Part shown: positions 1-5,397 of the stretch, piece by piece
Layout: every line of letters begins with the position of its first letter
Numbering within the stretch: position 1 is the stretch's first letter
Origin: Actinomycetota bacterium
Lineage (GTDB): Bacteria > Actinomycetota > Humimicrobiia > Humimicrobiales > Humimicrobiaceae
NCBI GenBank assembly: GCA_003567835.1
Contig: PWYO01000319.1
Location: 1-5,397, forward strand
Direction of reading: 5' to 3'
Length of the DNA stretch: 5,397 bases
Notes under the pieces: model-generated
The model's input: the letters and a program-made list of their open reading frames with translations, nothing else
Told to the model about the DNA's origin: nothing
Database searches by the model: none
Made by a program: the position numbers and the translations under genes

Positions 1-1
1 C

Positions 2-1555
2 AACCGCAGGTGCCTGGAGCAAGGCAGAACGGTTTTTCTTAATCCTCAATCTTTTGCGCCCTTCCCCGATCAGTGGCAAGCTTTAAAGGGATTCAAAAAG
101 ATGTCTGCCGCTTCGCTGGATGCGCTGTATGCAAAACTGGGCAAAAACCTAAGGGTAGGGGGAAGAAAAACCCAGAACACCGCACTGGAGATTGTCTTAA
201 ACAACTATATTGTGCTCCAGCAGCAGCAGATCGGCAAAAACCTGGCAGATTTTTTGAAAAAAAGCCTTATTTTTATAAACAGCGAATATATTGTGAAGCA
301 AAAAATTGGCCGAAGTGTATACGGGACACCAAAATTTTTCAATTTGATCAAAAAATCCAAAAACACCGTGAAGCTGCCCAGAGGTTTTTTAGGCCGGCTG
401 CAGTCTTTTTGCAGAAAGGCCGACATCGATTTTCGTATCATAGACCAGAGACCCAGAATAGGGGATATAGATATCCAGTCTAAAATACAGTTAAACAAGG
501 CTCAGGGGCAAGTCATAGGCTGCTGCGGGCAGGCCTCCATGGGGGTCATTGTGGCCCCGCCCGGATTTGGGAAGACGGTGCTGGGCATAGAGCTTATTGC
601 CAGAAAGGCAAAGCCCGCCCTGATTATGGTGCACAGGAGGCAAATCTATGCGCAATGGGTAGAGCGGCTGGAAGATTTTTTGGGATTGGCCAAAAAGGAC
701 CTGGGCCAAATTTGTTCCCACAAAAAAAAGGTTTGCGGTCCGGTTACTGTGGCCATGATACAAAGCCTGGTCAAATTTCAGGGCTTAAGAAAAATAAGGG
801 AATCATTTGGAACCATTATCATTGATGAATGCCATCATATACCTGCAAAAAGCTTCAGGAAAGCCATAACCAATTTTAACCCCTGCTATATTTTTGGACT
901 TACCGCTACACCCAAAAGGAAATACAATGATGAAAAAATGATCTATTTCTATATTGGGGATATCCTCTGCAATGCACAGGCGCTGGCTGATGAAAGTCCA
1001 GGTCTGGACGCCCAAAATGTCCAACTCCACATCCGGGATACCGCACTTGCCATGCCTTTTGCGCCGGAGACCGATGATTTTCAGATACTGAGCAAAATTC
1101 TTGTTTTCGATACAGCAAGAAACAGGCTGATTGCGGAGGATATCCGCGGGGCGTTAAAACCCCAGACCCGGATTCTGGTACTCACTGAAAGAAAAGACCA
1201 TGTGGAGGTCTTGGGCATGTATGTAAAAAGGATGTGCGAGACCATTACCCTCACTGGTGCCGACTCCAAATCTGCAAGAGCAGCCAAGATGAAACAGATC
1301 CAGGAAGGCCAGTTCCAGGTATTGCTCGCTACCGGACAGCTTTTGGGCGAAGGATTGGATATAGGCCATTTGCGCTGTCTGTTTTTGGTATTTCCATTTT
1401 CCTTTGAGGGCAAACTGGTTCAGTATGTGGGCAGAATATTGCGGGCCAAAGGACCAAAAATGATCTATGATTACAGGGACAGGAATGTGGATTTTCTGAT
1501 GAAATTATACCGCAAGCGGGAAAGGTATTATAAAAAAGTAAATCTGCTGGATTGA
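2..1555 (+). CDS. TOTE-type primase-helicase, C-terminal part (partial at left edge)
   Basis: Frame 2 is open from the first bases to the TGA at 1553-1555, so the gene begins left of the window. The ATG at 101 is probably internal, because a PFPDQW block (59-76) lies upstream in frame and resembles the end of the AEP primase region of TOTE primase-helicases. Numbering from M101, SF2 helicase motifs are complete: Walker A APPGFGKT (152-159), motif Ib IQSLV (220-224), Walker B DECH (242-245), motif III GLTATPKRK (266-274), motif IV ILVLTERKDH (358-367), motif V GEGLDIGHL (416-424) and motif VI QYVGRILR (441-448). The linker block KLPRGFLGRL (91-100) before the helicase is also typical of this family. 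Known TOTE systems combine an AEP primase, an XPB-like helicase and usually a nuclease, and are proposed to counter invading DNA. The catalytic primase residues are outside the window, so that activity is inferred. A stand-alone XPB-like helicase is the alternative. Confidence 0.85.
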   Translation, partial: NRRCLEQGRTVFLNPQSFAPFPDQWQALKGFKKMSAASLDALYAKLGKNLRVGGRKTQNTALEIVLNNYIVLQQQQIGKNLADFLKKSLIFINSEYIVKQKIGRSVYGTPKFFNLIKKSKNTVKLPRGFLGRLQSFCRKADIDFRIIDQRPRIGDIDIQSKIQLNKAQGQVIGCCGQASMGVIVAPPGFGKTVLGIELIARKAKPALIMVHRRQIYAQWVERLEDFLGLAKKDLGQICSHKKKVCGPVTVAMIQSLVKFQGLRKIRESFGTIIIDECHHIPAKSFRKAITNFNPCYIFGLTATPKRKYNDEKMIYFYIGDILCNAQALADESPGLDAQNVQLHIRDTALAMPFAPETDDFQILSKILVFDTARNRLIAEDIRGALKPQTRILVLTERKDHVEVLGMYVKRMCETITLTGADSKSARAAKMKQIQEGQFQVLLATGQLLGEGLDIGHLRCLFLVFPFSFEGKLVQYVGRILRAKGPKMIYDYRDRNVDFLMKLYRKRERYYKKVNLLD

Positions 1556-1557
1556 AA

Positions 1558-1583
1558 AAAGGATCCTGTTTAGCCGATCTTTT
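1558..1583 (-). terminator. Candidate terminator between convergent genes
   Basis: The arms 1558-1565 and 1576-1583 can pair over 8 positions (AAAG-GATC with GATC-TTTT, one G-U) around a 10-base loop containing the TAA of the zinc-ribbon gene. Read on the minus strand, the stem runs into six T (1560-1555). On the plus strand it follows the helicase stop directly but has only four T inside the stem. The stem is AT-rich and weak. It would best serve the minus-strand gene. Confidence 0.33.
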
Positions 1584-1902
1584 GGTGTTGGCTTTGCTGC
1601 GGCTGAAGCTCTTTTTTAATTTTTTTGCATTCTTCTATGAATATGGAAGGGTGGGGCTTGATGGTGGGGATACCTTTTTTTTCATACTGCTCTAGTCTTC
1701 GGGCATGTTCAAATAAAAGGTTGCAGTGGGTAAGCTTGGTATGAAAATCATCTGAGCGGCTCAGACAATTCAGAGAATTTATCATGATGCGGGCACAATT
1801 GGAAACAATATTATCCACCACAGGAACACATTTTTCACACAGTCCGTGTTTATTTAATTTTTGAAAAAAACTGAACTGCTCACAGTTCCTGCACCGAGAC
1901 AA
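1570..1902 (-). CDS. Small zinc-ribbon protein of unknown function
   Basis: A 110-residue protein with an N-terminal zinc ribbon: CRNC (C4, C7) and CEKC (C22, C25), a four-cysteine zinc site with a 14-residue spacer. The rest is mostly helical and charged, with a YEKKGIPTIKPHPS stretch (residues 73-86) and a polar Gln/Lys-rich tail. No signal peptide or membrane segment is seen. The start is TTG at 1902-1900. An in-frame TGA lies only five codons upstream (1918-1920), and the next ATG (residue 40) would lose the ribbon. AAAGGG about seven bases before the TTG can act as ribosome binding site. The gene converges on the helicase gene with 14 bases between the stops and has its own promoter. Short proteins with a similar N-terminal ribbon followed by helices occur as uncharacterised proteins in Bacillota; this is from memory. 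A role in nucleic-acid or protein binding is only a guess. Confidence 0.75.
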   Translation of the reverse strand: MSRCRNCEQFSFFQKLNKHGLCEKCVPVVDNIVSNCARIMINSLNCLSRSDDFHTKLTHCNLLFEHARRLEQYEKKGIPTIKPHPSIFIEECKKIKKELQPQQSQHQKIG

Positions 1903-1937
1903 AAGGGGCCCTTTCTTTCAATATGTTGTGTATAAAT

Positions 1938-1966
1938 ATCATATTCCAAAAGATGCAGACTGTAAA
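1938..1966 (-). promoter_or_regulatory. Sigma-70-type promoter of the zinc-ribbon gene
   Basis: On the minus strand a -35 box TTTACA (1966-1961, 5/6 to consensus) and a -10 box TATGAT (1943-1938, 5/6) are separated by exactly 17 bases. Transcription would begin near 1931, leaving a leader of about 29 bases before the TTG start at 1902. Spacing, box quality and position agree, so this is one of the better regulatory calls in the window. Confidence 0.65.
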
Positions 1967-2061
1967 GGAGGCAAGGCTATAATTTATTAGTATATTTTTT
2001 TAATAGGACATGGACATAAAATCATCTAAACCGCCCGGGTACCATGCTTTTTGGCCGCCTG

Positions 2062-2080
2062 AACCATATTATGGATGGTT
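2062..2080. promoter_or_regulatory. Inverted repeat next to the -35 box (candidate operator)
   Basis: AACCAT (2062-2067) and ATGGTT (2075-2080) form a perfect 6-base inverted repeat around seven bases. The right arm ends on the first base of the -35 hexamer of the ligase-acyltransferase promoter. ACCAT also recurs at 2041-2045. A transcription factor bound here would contact RNA polymerase, so lipid-responsive control is conceivable. No known fatty-acid regulator site is recognised, and short inverted repeats arise by chance. Confidence 0.35.
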
Positions 2081-2108
2081 TGAAGTCCAAAAATGACTGT
2101 TATATACT
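2080..2108 (+). promoter_or_regulatory. Sigma-70-type promoter of the ligase-acyltransferase gene
   Basis: A -35 box TTGAAG (2080-2085, 4/6) and a -10 box TATACT (2103-2108, 5/6) are separated by 17 bases. Transcription would start near 2115, about 35 bases before the ATG at 2150. This makes the in-frame ATG at 2093 an unlikely start, since it lies between the two boxes. Confidence 0.6.
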
Positions 2109-2137
2109 TTCTATACGAGCAAATCTTTTTTTTACAT

Positions 2138-2142
2138 AAGGA
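2138..2142 (+). promoter_or_regulatory. Ribosome binding site deciding the start at 2150
   Basis: AAGGA is followed by a seven-base spacer and ATG at 2150. The longer in-frame alternative, ATG at 2093, has no comparable site and would add 19 hydrophobic and charged residues ahead of the usual N-terminal start of the AMP-binding domain. Confidence 0.75.
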
Positions 2143-2149
2143 TGAGGAC

Positions 2150-4714
2150 ATGAGCAATCTGCACCTGAGAGATTATTTTTTTAAAAATTTAGAGCGCAAT
2201 AAGGCTGCCTTTTATTACCGGGGCAAGTTCAGGACACTGACATACAGCTTTGACCGGATCTTAGATATGGCCTTACGTTTCTCATCCTTTCTGGACAAGT
2301 CAGGGATCAAAAAGGGTGAGAAGGTGGTCATCAAAGCAGAAAGCGGGCCTGAATGGCTGGCAGTATTTCTAGGCTGTGTATTTGCCGGGGTTATTGTAGT
2401 GCCCCTGGATTTGCAGTCCAGCAAAGACTTTATAAACAGGGTCATCGGCGATTCGGAACCCAAGCTGCTGGTAACCTCTCAGGATGCCGGAGAAGACATC
2501 CAGGATATGGACCCTGAGCACATGTTTGTAGAGGACCTGGAAGAACAGATTTCTTCTCAAGACCGCTATGATTATAAACAGCTGCATGTCGAAGATGATG
2601 ATGTGGTAGAAATTATCTATACTTCGGGGACCACTTCTGCCCCCAAAGGGGTGATGCTGACCTACAAAAATATCGAGGCAAATCTCAATATGGCTCTTCC
2701 TTTGATCCAGAAATGGAAGAAGTTTTTAAAGTATTTGCCCCGGGCCAAGCTTCTTTCCATTGTGCCGCTTTCCCATATGTACGGCCAGGTCGTGGGCTTG
2801 TTTGTTCCCATCGCTGTGGACCTGCATGTATTTTTTTCTTACAGTATGCAGCCCAAGGAAGTACTGGCAACCATCAAAAAGGAACGGATTTTGGTAATGG
2901 GCGCCCTGCCCCACCAGCTTAAGACCACCAAGGATTATCTGGTGGATGCCTATAAGCTGAATACCGCCAGGTTCCAATCGGTTTTTGAAAAATACCAGGA
3001 GAAAAAATGGTGGTTAAGGTTTTTACGGTTCTTTTTGCTGCACATGCGCATAGGGCCTACATGGCTGGGCATTATATCCGGCGGGGCAGAAGTCAGCAGG
3101 GAAGTGGATGAGTTTTACAGGGTGCTTGCTTTTGGCTTCTTTCAAGGATACGGTCTTACGGAAACCGCGCCCATCGTGGCTTTGTTTGACCCTACCAAGA
3201 ACAAGGCTGGGTCTGTGGGCAGCTTCCTGGACCAGGAAAACATCAAGGTAGAAGATGGAGAGCTGTATATTAAGGGGGATACGGTAACCCCCGGCTATTA
3301 TAAAAACAAGGAAAAAACCAGCCAGTCTTTTAAGGACGGCTGGTTTCGAACCGGCGATCTGGTGGAAGTGGATGAGTCGGGCAATGTATTTTTTAAGGGC
3401 AGAAAGGATGAGGTTATTGTCAAGGAAAGCGGCATGAATGTCTATCCTGGCGATATAGAAGAAAAATTCAAGGAACATGAACAAATCCAAGATTGTGTGG
3501 TTTTTGGTCTGGACAGGGACGGCAAGAAAATCATTGCGGTCATACTCCCCCGAGACCGAGACCTTAGCGAGCAAAAAGCCCATGATATTGTGGACAGCAT
3601 CAACGGAGAATTAAATGTCCACCAGAGGGTGGATGACCATCTTATATGGCGGGGCAAGGATTTCCCCAGGACGGCTACCATGAATGTGAAAAAAGGTGCA
3701 TTGCTGGAAAAAATAGAAGAAACCCAGGAAGGGGACAAGTCAGAGCTTGCCGCCCATATGGCCCAGGACTACCAGGAAGAAAAAGACCTGTACGGCATCA
3801 TTGAGAACATAAAAAAGTCAGCCAAAAATAAAGGCGGGGAAGCTTCGCTGGAAAAAGATCTGGGTATGGATTCCATGGACATCATAAGCTTTTCTTCAGA
3901 AATAGAAAAAAAGTATGGTGTTGATGCTTCCCAGCTGGACCTGTCAGGGGAGACAAAAATCAAGGACATAGAAGAACAATTAAAGAGCCCGCCCTCCAAA
4001 AAGACCAGCTTGCCTTTCTTTTCCTTTGCTTATAGCTGGTTTTTTGTGGCACTGCGTACTGTTTTCCAGTATCTTATATTCCCCTTTGTGCGTATGCTGT
4101 ACCGGACCAGGATCCGGGGAAAACAAAACCTGAAAAAACTGAACACCCCCACCGCATTTATTTCCAATCATGTATCGGTGATGGACACCCTGGTGATTTT
4201 GTTTACCCTGCCTGTAAGGCTACGGGCAAAAGTGGCTGTGGTGATGTCTATCGGGCATCATTTTAACCACTATTTCCAAAAGAAGGGAAATATACTGAGG
4301 CGCTTGATAGAAGGGTTGGGGTTTTATCTATTCATTAGCCTGTATGTCAATGTCATTCCCCTTTCTCAGCAGTTTGGTTTTGACCAGGTGTTTAAGAATG
4401 CAGGCAAGGCTGCAGACCGGGGCTGGAATATATTGATATTTCCGGAGGGATCGGTGACCGAGGATGGGAGCCTCCAGGAATTCGAGCCGGGCATCGGGGT
4501 CATTTGCAAGGATATGAAGCTGCCAGTGGTGCCTATGCGGATCAAGGGTTTGTACAATATTTTAAGGAAAGGCATACTCCCTTGGGGCCATCGGCCCAGA
4601 TTGCCCATGGTTGATGTCCATATAGGCCAGCAGGTTTCTCTGCGTAAAGGCAGTTATGAACAGATTGCCCAAAAACTTTATCATATCCTTAAACAGGAGC
4701 TGGATGGAGAATAG
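2150..4714 (+). CDS. Acyl-adenylating ligase / acyl carrier protein / PlsC acyltransferase fusion
   Basis: An 854-residue three-part enzyme. Residues ~1-530 are an AMP-binding acyl-activating domain: YTSGTTSAPKGV (157-168), GYGLTETAP (333-341), RTGD (400-403), GRKDE (417-421) and a C-terminal PRTATMNVKK whose lysines (514/515) sit where the catalytic Lys is expected. Residues ~545-612 are an acyl carrier domain with GMDS, its Ser575 the likely phosphopantetheine site. A hydrophobic stretch (~624-646) probably anchors the protein in the membrane. The C-terminal part is PlsC-like: NHVSVMD (H674, D679; HX4D), FPEG (764-767), EPGIG (779-783) and VPMRIKG (794-800). Inferred role: activate a free fatty acid with ATP, load it on the fused carrier, and pass it to a lysophospholipid or glycerol phosphate at the inner membrane. 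This parallels E. coli Aas, where the acyltransferase comes first and the carrier is separate. The acyl chain and acceptor are not shown by the sequence. The gene appears monocistronic, with its own promoter and a probable terminator. Confidence 0.9.
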   Translation: MSNLHLRDYFFKNLERNKAAFYYRGKFRTLTYSFDRILDMALRFSSFLDKSGIKKGEKVVIKAESGPEWLAVFLGCVFAGVIVVPLDLQSSKDFINRVIGDSEPKLLVTSQDAGEDIQDMDPEHMFVEDLEEQISSQDRYDYKQLHVEDDDVVEIIYTSGTTSAPKGVMLTYKNIEANLNMALPLIQKWKKFLKYLPRAKLLSIVPLSHMYGQVVGLFVPIAVDLHVFFSYSMQPKEVLATIKKERILVMGALPHQLKTTKDYLVDAYKLNTARFQSVFEKYQEKKWWLRFLRFFLLHMRIGPTWLGIISGGAEVSREVDEFYRVLAFGFFQGYGLTETAPIVALFDPTKNKAGSVGSFLDQENIKVEDGELYIKGDTVTPGYYKNKEKTSQSFKDGWFRTGDLVEVDESGNVFFKGRKDEVIVKESGMNVYPGDIEEKFKEHEQIQDCVVFGLDRDGKKIIAVILPRDRDLSEQKAHDIVDSINGELNVHQRVDDHLIWRGKDFPRTATMNVKKGALLEKIEETQEGDKSELAAHMAQDYQEEKDLYGIIENIKKSAKNKGGEASLEKDLGMDSMDIISFSSEIEKKYGVDASQLDLSGETKIKDIEEQLKSPPSKKTSLPFFSFAYSWFFVALRTVFQYLIFPFVRMLYRTRIRGKQNLKKLNTPTAFISNHVSVMDTLVILFTLPVRLRAKVAVVMSIGHHFNHYFQKKGNILRRLIEGLGFYLFISLYVNVIPLSQQFGFDQVFKNAGKAADRGWNILIFPEGSVTEDGSLQEFEPGIGVICKDMKLPVVPMRIKGLYNILRKGILPWGHRPRLPMVDVHIGQQVSLRKGSYEQIAQKLYHILKQELDGE

Positions 4715-4715
4715 G

Positions 4716-4797
4716 TTCCATGCGGTTTGGCAAAAAATATGGTCAACCACGGTGCGGCTGCACCAGACATAAGCAGCATGGAAGGCAATTTTTTTTT
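4716..4797 (+). terminator. Structured element ending in a nine-T tract (probable terminator)
   Basis: Two bases after the ligase stop, TTCCATGC (4716-4723) is perfectly complementary to GCATGGAA (4776-4783). Inside is a hairpin GGTGC-GGCT-GCACC (4751-4764). The outer stem is followed by GGCAA and nine T (4789-4797). This fits a transcription stop for the fusion gene. However, the five-base gap before the T tract and the 52-base interior are unlike a simple intrinsic terminator, so a small structured RNA or attenuator remains possible. No known riboswitch class is recognised. Confidence 0.5.
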
Positions 4798-4826
4798 AAG
4801 ACCAACCACGTATCCGGGGACTGCAT

Positions 4827-4850
4827 AGAAACTTCTGTGAGAAAGCTTCT
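4827..4850. repeat. Tandem pair of AGAA-N-TTCT palindromes
   Basis: AGAA-AC-TTCT (4827-4836) and AGAA-AGC-TTCT (4840-4850) lie three bases apart, giving two similar short palindromes about one helical turn apart. They could bind a regulator of the downstream aldolase gene, or be simple sequence coincidence in a purine-rich strand. No named operator is matched. Confidence 0.3.
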
Positions 4851-4864
4851 GACTGGATATGTAT

Positions 4865-4893
4865 TTGTATTCATAGCTGATAGTTGGTTTAAT
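4865..4893 (+). promoter_or_regulatory. Weak promoter candidate for the aldolase-family gene
   Basis: TTGTAT (4865-4870, 3/6 to the -35 consensus) and TTTAAT (4888-4893, 5/6 to the -10 consensus) are 17 bases apart. They lie after the T-tract element and about 95 bases before the ATG at 4988. The -35 match is poor. The call rests mainly on the spacing and on the need for a start site after a probable terminator. Confidence 0.3.
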
Positions 4894-4934
4894 AGGGGCA
4901 TTACAGGATGCTTGTTTTTGCAGGGCAAAAAGGA

Positions 4935-4953
4935 CCCCGGACCCCTGTCGGGG
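4935..4953 (+). other. Small GC-rich stem-loop in the aldolase leader
   Basis: CCCCG (4935-4939) pairs with CGGGG (4949-4953) around nine bases. A second CCCC (4942-4945) could pair with the same GGGG, giving an alternative stem. It is followed by a T-rich but not uniform stretch (ATGTTATGTTT), so it is a poor terminator. It lies 22 bases before the ribosome binding site and could modulate the leader. The function is unknown. Confidence 0.3.
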
Positions 4954-4975
4954 ATGTTATGTTTATGATCAAGAG

Positions 4976-4980
4976 AAAGG
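4976..4980 (+). promoter_or_regulatory. Ribosome binding site of the aldolase-family gene
   Basis: AAAGG is followed by a seven-base spacer and ATG at 4988. The spacing equals that of the fusion gene, which supports this start over any later one. Confidence 0.7.
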
Positions 4981-4987
4981 TATACAG

Positions 4988-5397
4988 ATGTTGGTCAACT
5001 ACAATTATTTGTTAAAGGACGCCTTCCGCAGAGACTATGGGGTAGGTGCCATAGAAGTTTGGGACTCTTATACCATTAAGGCGGCAGTAGATTGTGCCCA
5101 GGAAGAAAATTCTCCCTCTGCATTGCTGGCAGGCCAGCCTTTTGTCCAATCTTTGGGCATAGAAAGCTTTGCCAAACTGGCCATTACTCAAATCAATTCC
5201 GTAGAAGTACCCATAGCCCTGTGCCTGGATGAATGCACCGACTATGATTTTATATTACAGTGCATCAAAGCAGGCTTTTCCTTTGTGATGTTTGACGGCG
5301 GCGGGGGAGAGCATGTGGGCCAGCAGAAGATCGGTTTTCAAGAAAATGTTCAAATAAGCAGAGATGTGGTAAAAGCGGCTCATGCTTCAAAGGTTAC
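4988..5397 (+). CDS. Divergent class II (zinc) aldolase family protein, N-terminal part (partial at right edge)
   Basis: 136 complete codons are visible before the gene leaves the window; the family is usually about 280-310 residues. The order of elements follows class II fructose/tagatose-bisphosphate aldolases: an MLVNYNYLLKDA start, GVGAIEVWD (18-26), VPIALCLDEC (74-83), CIKAGFSFVMFDG (92-104), then QENVQISRDVVKAAH (118-132). Family members typically have LDHG, where Asp is catalytic and His binds zinc. Here Asp81 is kept but the next residue is Glu82. The usual DGS is DGG, followed by a Gly/His-containing segment, GGGEHVGQQKIG, that looks longer than the common S-LPFEEN stretch. The fold is likely a TIM barrel in the cytoplasm; aldolase activity is uncertain. 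It may be a sugar-phosphate lyase with another metal geometry or a non-catalytic relative. Later genes of a possible operon are outside the window. Confidence 0.75.
   Translation, partial: MLVNYNYLLKDAFRRDYGVGAIEVWDSYTIKAAVDCAQEENSPSALLAGQPFVQSLGIESFAKLAITQINSVEVPIALCLDECTDYDFILQCIKAGFSFVMFDGGGGEHVGQQKIGFQENVQISRDVVKAAHASKV

Noticed and set aside
1961..1970. AAAGGAGG ribosome-binding-like sequence on the plus strand
   Set aside because: No start codon with an open frame follows at a usable distance. The bases also form part of the minus-strand -35 box.
1978..1983. Perfect TATAAT on the plus strand
   Set aside because: No acceptable -35 box lies 16-18 bases upstream and no gene begins soon after. 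The region is AT-rich, so the hexamer is expected by chance.
2006..2017. Tandem GGACAT-GGACAT in the divergent spacer
   Set aside because: It is a single short duplication with no further copies and no position-specific meaning, so it is not supported as a functional repeat.
2034..2043. CCCGGGTACC, the SmaI-KpnI order seen in cloning-vector polylinkers
   Set aside because: Only ten bases match and the flanks do not continue as vector sequence, so it is a chance restriction-site pair rather than contamination.
2093..2149. Nineteen-codon N-terminal extension of the fusion gene from ATG 2093
   Set aside because: The ATG lies between the -35 and -10 boxes of the likely promoter and lacks a ribosome binding site. 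ATG 2150 has AAGGA at seven bases.
4720..4968. Open frame of 82 codons after the fusion gene, starting ATG at 4720
   Set aside because: It spans the stem and T-tract element, starts inside the 8-base stem, and its Cys/Gly/His-rich translation shows no recognisable domain. It is better explained as non-coding spacer.
1..5397. CRISPR array, tRNA/rRNA genes, insertion sequence ends
   Set aside because: No regularly spaced repeats, no tRNA or rRNA-like conserved segments, no transposase and no terminal inverted repeats were seen on reading both strands.

Overview
The window reads as ordinary bacterial chromosome with moderate G+C content (judged by eye, not computed). Genes are separated by short AT-rich spacers with sigma-70-like promoters and AAGGA/AAAGG-type ribosome binding sites. 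Frequent AGG/AGA and ATA codons, a small zinc-ribbon protein of a style common in Bacillota, and a TOTE-type primase-helicase would fit an anaerobic bacterium such as a clostridial or Desulfobacterota-like lineage. The lineage is a guess.

Layout. (1) Positions 2-1555, plus strand: the C-terminal part of a large protein that enters from the left edge. It carries the end of an archaeo-eukaryotic primase (AEP)-type region and a complete superfamily 2 helicase, closely resembling the primase-helicase of TOTE conflict systems. (2) 1570-1902, minus strand: a small zinc-ribbon protein that converges on the helicase gene with a 14-base gap. It has a TTG start and its own promoter (1938-1966). (3) 1903-2149: a divergent intergenic region with that promoter, a second promoter facing right (2080-2108), and an inverted repeat next to the right-facing -35 box. 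(4) 2150-4714, plus strand: an 854-residue fusion of acyl-adenylating enzyme, acyl carrier protein and PlsC-type acyltransferase. (5) 4715-4987: a non-coding spacer with a structured, T-tract-ending element (probable terminator), a tandem palindrome, a weak promoter candidate and a small stem-loop. (6) 4988-5397, plus strand: the N-terminal part of a divergent class II (zinc) aldolase family protein that runs off the right edge.

The genes do not form one obvious pathway. The most notable are the self-contained fatty-acid activation/carrier/transfer fusion, the TOTE-like primase-helicase whose partners would lie to the left of the window, and an aldolase homologue that has lost the expected zinc-binding histidine in its LDH motif.
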